Origin: Adenanthera pavonina
Taxonomy: Eukaryota; Streptophyta; Magnoliopsida; Fabales; Fabaceae
NCBI GenBank assembly: GCA_026686845.1
Contig: JAIVEN010000015.1
Location: 13,621,501 to 13,685,500, forward strand
Direction of reading: 5' to 3'
Length of the DNA: 64,000 nt
The translations under genes and the position numbers were made by a program. Positions within the stretch are counted from its first letter, which is position 1, and each line of letters starts with the position of its first letter. The notes under the pieces were generated by a model, which saw nothing but the letters and a program-made list of their open reading frames with translations, was not told where the DNA came from and did not search any database. Positions 59,271 to 64,000 of this stretch are shown here, piece by piece.

Positions 59271-60814
59271 TCAATCATAGTGTTCAGGTGGGGAAAACCC
59301 TGGGCGAGGGAACAAGGCCGCAGAGGCAAGAGGTTGAAGAGGACTAAGATGAGTTTGATCAGGCCATGCCATTATATGCATCAGCATGGTTTCATTTTCG
59401 TCTATTGCTGAACTGAGAGTGGCCTTTATTTCAGAGTGATCACAACAGTGTACAAGACCCGCAGAGCAAACAGTGGAGGGCATTACACTCTTGCCATGCA
59501 ACCGAGAGATCACCAGAAGGAACCCTCTCGCCATCGCTTCTTCATACAGTTCTCTCACCCCAGCTCGCTCTGCTGCTGAACTTCCCATCACTGAGTAGAT
59601 GCACAGAAACCCCTGCCCATTAAGTATTTCATTTCAGAGTGGCAATATAGCAGAAGACCGCAACAACAAAAGGCATTTACCTCTTCCGTTCGTTTAATTT
59701 CCATTCCAAAGCGCGCTTCCCTGGGTCGAGGGATCAATTCTATCGATATTTCCTCTACTCCAGGCAGATACCACATTCTTGTGCCCTGCATAATCTGGGT
59801 ATTGCTACTCTTGTTTTGTTGTTTGCTCCTACTTCTTGTTTCTCTTCTAATGACATTGGTTTTCTCCTGTTTAAAAGTGAAATTGAGGGTGGCTGGTTAA
59901 TCTTACACATGATAAAATTTTTAGATTTTCATTTTCCTGTGGATTCTGTCACGAAGAAGAGTGTTGTGTATTCTAAGAAATCTGATGAAAAAGCATATTA
60001 CCGAAGGTGCAATCTGTTCTGTCTGGATATTGACAAAAACAAGAGGAACACCTGAGGAAAGTGCTGCACTAAACCAAGCCATGCACCTACCAGTGGTAGC
60101 ATGGACGCAGTGCTCCCCCCCTAAGGGCATGAATAGTATGGAGCTCACCACTGAACATCCTTGGTCAGGGAGATGCTTCCCTACTTTCATCCTCCAGTCA
60201 TACTTTATCCCACTTCTGCGGAAACCCCTGCCCTCAGCATTCATAGCTTTCCTGCTCATTTCTGCACACTCAAAATCACAAGAAACTCGACTCAGATTCT
60301 TTCTTCACTACATATTTATGATGCAAGTCTCATAACATTCTTCTACATTATGATCTCTTATTCAAGAGAAATGCCTAAACTAGTATGGTTTTGATGTGAT
60401 CCCATACCATCGAAGAAAACTTTCTCAATAATAGGATGACTGCGTACCCTGCAGTTCAGTGCACTGCTCCAAGGTCAGGTCATCTAAATCTGCAATATGT
60501 CTGGGATCTGTGGCAGCTTGGATAGTATACTTCTTTTGAATTATTGAGCTTTTCTTTTGCACGATACGTGCCTGCAGTTTCAGAGTGCTATAACCCCTCC
60601 TAACCTTTAACCATATGAACTCCGCCTGAGTATTGATCCTGCCAAGATGGGAGCTAAAGTCGGACCTGGCCTTCACTGGCACAAAAGAATCATCAGTATC
60701 ATCCTCAGCAAATCCCTCAATGATGTCTCCAGGTAACGGCATGCTCTCGTCCCACTCATCGGCCCCCTCTTGCTTCACTTGTTTCACACCAACAAACCTC
60801 TGATCAGGTTCCAT
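59271..60814 (-). CDS. Conserved plant protein of unknown function with PDZ-like C-terminus, 4 exons, complete
   Basis: I know this type only as an uncharacterised plant protein. Minus-strand exons 60814-60448, 60261-60002, 59785-59681 and 59612-59271 join in frame as 357 residues; all introns are GT..AG. The N-terminus is acidic (EWDESMPLPGDIIEGFAEDD, about 20-42). A basic middle follows (IWLKVRRGYSTLKLQARIVQ, about 68-87). Residues 123-209 hold a Cys-containing segment (GGEHCVHATTGRCMAWFSAA). Residues about 215-330 look PDZ-like: ISIELIPRPREARFGMEIKR, then EGFLCIYSVMGSSAAERAGV, the carboxylate-loop-like and surface-hydrophobic pattern of PDZ folds. There is no signal peptide, membrane segment or catalytic motif. 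The start is the first ATG in a frame open for the whole first exon. Function, partner and location are unknown. Confidence 0.82.
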
Positions 60815-61547
60815 TTTCTCCTTTAAGATGATGCAGGACAGGACCTTGAAATTGGATCAGCTTGAATCCAAGTAAAACAACGAAATTTCTTGAAGACGCG
60901 ATGTACTATGGACAAATAAGCATTTCAAGGAGGCAAAATTTGTTGTCTTTACTCTCAGATCATAGTGATTAACGTTTATATGCCATAAGAATGTTCTCTT
61001 GCTAGCTTTATATAAATGCTACCGCCAGGACGGCTTGCCGGCTCCACATCCTTGTCGTGGCTTATGTCGTGTTGTCCATGCTTAATGTCATGCGCTAGCT
61101 CTCCATCATAATCATATATTCTGTGTATGATTATCTTTAACAATATGAGATTATGCTTTACATGGTCAAAATGAATAACTAAACTATTGCTAGAAAGCAT
61201 ATTATTCTTACTAATATCATTTTTTTTTTTACTATTATTCATATATGTATGGCTAAGGGTGTTAGTTTTGTGAGTTTCATTTTTAAGACTTCAAATAGAA
61301 TCACTAGAAAGCAACCAAAGATATTCGTGAAACATAGTATATCTTCTTGAGAATCAGATAAGTCGCTCATAAAAACAGAACAATCTCCTCTAGAGAACAC
61401 ATTCCCTTTATTCGTGGCCTCAACTCCATTCAAACAGTACAATATAATAGTCAACAGCAGGTCACAAATTCATGCAGAGACCAACCAATGAATATTGTCT
61501 CAAATATTGAAGCCAGCACAGCTGTAGTCTACAATGCCCAGCTCTCA
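60815..61547. other. Upstream flank of the PDZ-like gene and downstream flank of the omega-amidase gene
   Basis: Both genes are on the minus strand. This 730-base gap has no further gene; it should hold the promoter of the PDZ-like gene and the 3' UTR of the amidase. Confidence 0.4.
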
Positions 61548-63156
61548 TCATTGGGAATTCAGCCTCTGAAAATCAACCAATTGGTAAAGATCACCTCGCC
61601 GTTGTTTTGTCAAGGGGAGACTTGTCCTGATTAATCATATCACAGAATTAGACAAATAATGACAAGCCACTTTAAGATAAGCAGAGATATCATTGCGAAG
61701 AACAAAAAAAAAAAAGAGTGGGTAGAAAAACCACCTTCTCTGCTCTAACAATGAATAGTCGATTTCTGCGATGATGATTGCCTCTTCATGTTCAGTAGTT
61801 GCCAAAACTTCTCCAAACTGACACATTGATATCCTTTAGTAAGTTCTTACTCAAAATCAGCTTCATTAGCTCTACTGATAATTATCAATAGGACAAATTT
61901 GGCAGCAAATTTCAAGTGTTTGCTGTAAAGTTCTACAGTAAAGTTTATGATATGTGAATGAACTTTTTAAGAAGTCAATAGATTGGAGCTTGGCAGTTAA
62001 AATACTGTATATTTTATTTTTACTGAAGAAATTGATAGCACATAACAAAAGAACTTTATATAAAAGTATTTACGCCCTTTTCGTTATATCTATTTGAATG
62101 GCATAAAACCGAGGAAAGCTAAACACAATATTTACATACTGGTCCAACAAGAGTGGAGTGGCCCCAAGCCACATAACCAGATCCAGTATCCCGAGCAGGT
62201 GAACAGGTTGCCACATATAACTGTCAATAAAACAATTTCCAAAAGGTGAGCATCCAAAATAGACAACTCAGAACTTAAAAAACAGAAGTCCACAAATATA
62301 CAGAGGGTAGACTCCACCGATCAACCCCTGACCATAACCCAATTCCAATCACACAATCACATGCATCAATCTCACCACTTTAACTTGAAAAAGTATGACA
62401 ACTTATAACAACAATTTCCTTACTTAAAAGATATATTTATATCTATTCATCCTTCACTAACCCAAGAAAAAAGATATCTCTAAATGACATACAGAAAATA
62501 CCACAAAAAGTGCATTCAGTAAAAATCCACAGAAATTTAAACACTAAGGGGGTCATCACCTGGTTATCTGTCGCCCTGCAAGTTAAAAAAAAAAACACAT
62601 CAGCACAGATTAAATCCAGTATCTATTGCTTAATGATAATTTTGAAGAAGTGATAAAGAAGTAGCAGAATAGTCTAAGTGGTGGAGAACAAAATGAAGTG
62701 AAAGGTCACCCCGCCATATCTGCGAGTATGATAAGCAATTGCGGCCATTTCCATGAACAAGGTTATTTATCTGGATAAATCTCAATTAAAAAAATGACAG
62801 ATAATGCTCTGGCAAATCATCAGGCCTAAACTTCTACTATTCGGTGGCAGAAGGTAAGGAGGGGTACAACTCATTTACAACTTAAAAAAAGAGCAAGAGT
62901 GCATCAAAAAATCAATTTACTGTTGGGGTTTCCAACCAGCAACTGACTTACAAATTGTTCAAGAATTACTAGGTTACTGGGACCATAGACAAGCTCAAGA
63001 GGTATGTAAAACTTAATCCTGTCACATATCGTATGTTTCAGGTTGTCACTTGTACATTAAGTAGCAATTATAAGTACCTTGCCCTCTGCAATAACTCCCA
63101 ATGCAATGGTCCAGTTGTCATGTTGAAAGCCCCAGGATAGCAAAGTAAGTGAGCAC
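61548..63156 (-). CDS. Omega-amidase (Nit2-like, nitrilase superfamily), last five exons; partial
   Basis: The enzyme hydrolyses alpha-ketoglutaramate and alpha-ketosuccinamate to the keto-acid plus ammonia, clearing products of glutamine transamination (family knowledge). Minus-strand exons 63156-63078, 62575-62560, 62220-62140, 61817-61735 and 61626-61548 join in frame as the C-terminal 112 residues. They read GAHLLCYPGAFNMTTGPLHW, ELLQRARATDNQ, LYVATCSPARDTGSGYVAWG, HSTLVGPFGEVLATTEHEEA, IIIAEIDYSLLEQRR, and a tail ending QRRGDLYQLVDFQRLNSQ. These match plant omega-amidases closely. The Glu-Lys-Cys catalytic triad lies in the missing N-terminal part, which was not found before position 64000. 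The first exon seen begins in mid-codon after an intron acceptor, so the gene continues beyond the window or is truncated by a long intron. One exon is only 16 bases. Confidence 0.93.
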
Positions 63157-64000
63157 CTGAAGTCAAAAGAAAATTCTGTATATATCCCAAAACTTACGAA
63201 CAAGAACTGCAATGTGAGCAGAGTGATATGAATTTGGAAAGAATTCAATGCAACTGCACAAATAATCATAAGTTGCCTTTTGTTTGAGTTTGCCCTAAAA
63301 CCCGGCAAACCCAAATTCCCAATTTGGCAAAACCATTCACAGCTCTGAAAAAGCCACCCATTGACCCACAGAACCCATCCTCCAGCTTCCAAATCACCCT
63401 TACCATCACAAACCATCAATCCACCTATTTTCTACCATAAATCCTGATAAGCCTCTAATCACTTATGCACATAGGAAGTCATGTGCTCAGTAACAAGTCT
63501 AGTGATTCTCTAATTTTATTTGTTAATTATTTTATTTATTCAATCTGTTTCAATTTGTTTTGAGTCATGGGTCTTGTGGCTTAAGTTTAGGGATAGTGGA
63601 ATCCTGAATTTAAGGGATAAGTCAAGTATTTTATTCATTCTAATTATTATTTCAGGTCTGTTAGTCAGTTATCATAAGAATAGGAGTCATGGGTAGTGGT
63701 TTCTTATTTTTAGGAATCATCAGTTATTTTGTTGTTAATAAATATGGGGTCATGTTGAATATGAAGAAATCAATTCAAAGTTATTTCCCCACTGGAGATT
63801 CTCCTTGGCTATTAATTTTTCTAAAAGTGAGATCCTTGCTTATAGAGAGATTAGTAGATTATTTCTTTTCCTATTCACAGTTTCTATCAAATCCACCCCA
63901 AGAAAACCCTAAATGTTACCGTTTAAGTCCTAAACTTCCAACTGTACTTTGTCAAAATTCTAATTAACCACAGAGAGAGAGAGAGTTATGCTTCAACACC
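63157..64000. other. Intron or upstream region of the omega-amidase gene
   Basis: No upstream exon of the amidase is visible here. 63540-63800 contains an imperfect repeat (GAGTCATGGGT..GTGG..TT twice) and composition reminiscent of an LTR edge, but no paired LTR can be shown. A (GA)n run ends the window near 63975. Confidence 0.35.

Noticed and set aside
63057..63419. Minus-strand frame of 120 codons over the omega-amidase exon
   Set aside because: A frame different from the amidase; the exon GAHLLCYPGAF.. in the other frame is the real one.
1..64000. CRISPR arrays, phage or bacterial operons
   Set aside because: All genes are plant nuclear genes or plant transposons; the tandem repeats seen are two-copy duplications or microsatellites.

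Overview
The window is nuclear DNA of a flowering plant, almost certainly a eudicot. Genes are split by AT-rich GT..AG introns. The families include a plant NDR kinase, a clade A PP2C of the abscisic acid pathway, a WRKY factor and a P-class PPR protein. The transposons are plant types: Ty3/gypsy with a tRNA-Asp primer site, L1-type LINEs, a Copia gag relic, and hAT and Tourist MITEs. The species cannot be named from this sequence. No prokaryotic, CRISPR or viral genomic content was seen.

Layout. 1-8.5 kb, plus: complete 12-exon NDR-type AGC kinase. 10.6-15.3 kb, plus: HAB1-like PP2C with two small upstream ORFs in its leader. 16.7-17.5 kb, minus: WRKY50/51-like factor with the WRKYGKK variant. 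19.3-24.5 kb, plus: 13-exon NSUN5-type rRNA cytosine-5 methyltransferase. 25.2-25.9 kb, minus: intact class II cytosolic small heat-shock protein with TATA box and heat-shock elements. 26.8-27.7 kb, minus: a broken second copy. 29.7-30.5 kb: Copia-type gag relic. 32.2-32.8 kb: 3' end of a LINE. 33.2-34.9 kb, minus: intronless PPR gene. 35.2-35.6 kb: Tourist-like MITE. 35.9-41.7 kb, minus: decayed LINE. 42.5-51.6 kb, plus: decayed Ty3/gypsy element with both LTRs. 52.4-52.9 kb: hAT MITE. 53-59 kb: AT-rich repeats, no gene recognised. 59.3-60.8 kb, minus: four-exon plant protein of unknown function with a PDZ-like C-terminus. 61.5-63.2 kb, minus: last five exons of an omega-amidase (nitrilase superfamily), whose N-terminus lies outside the window.

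The genes are independent transcription units. Several bear on stress (PP2C in ABA signalling, WRKY in defence, sHSP in heat), but nothing shows joint control. From memory, Arabidopsis has WRKY50 next to NSUN5 (At5g26170/At5g26180) and class II HSP17.6 genes next to omega-amidase (At5g12020/12030/12040). The order here therefore looks like an ancestral block, opened up by transposons that concentrate between 28 and 59 kb. I found no convincing new multi-gene system. The items most worth following are the uncharacterised PDZ-like protein, a 16-nt microexon in the omega-amidase gene, the uORFs before the PP2C, and the nested repeats around the hAT MITE. All exon models were assembled by eye from splice sites, reading-frame continuity and family knowledge; no search was run.
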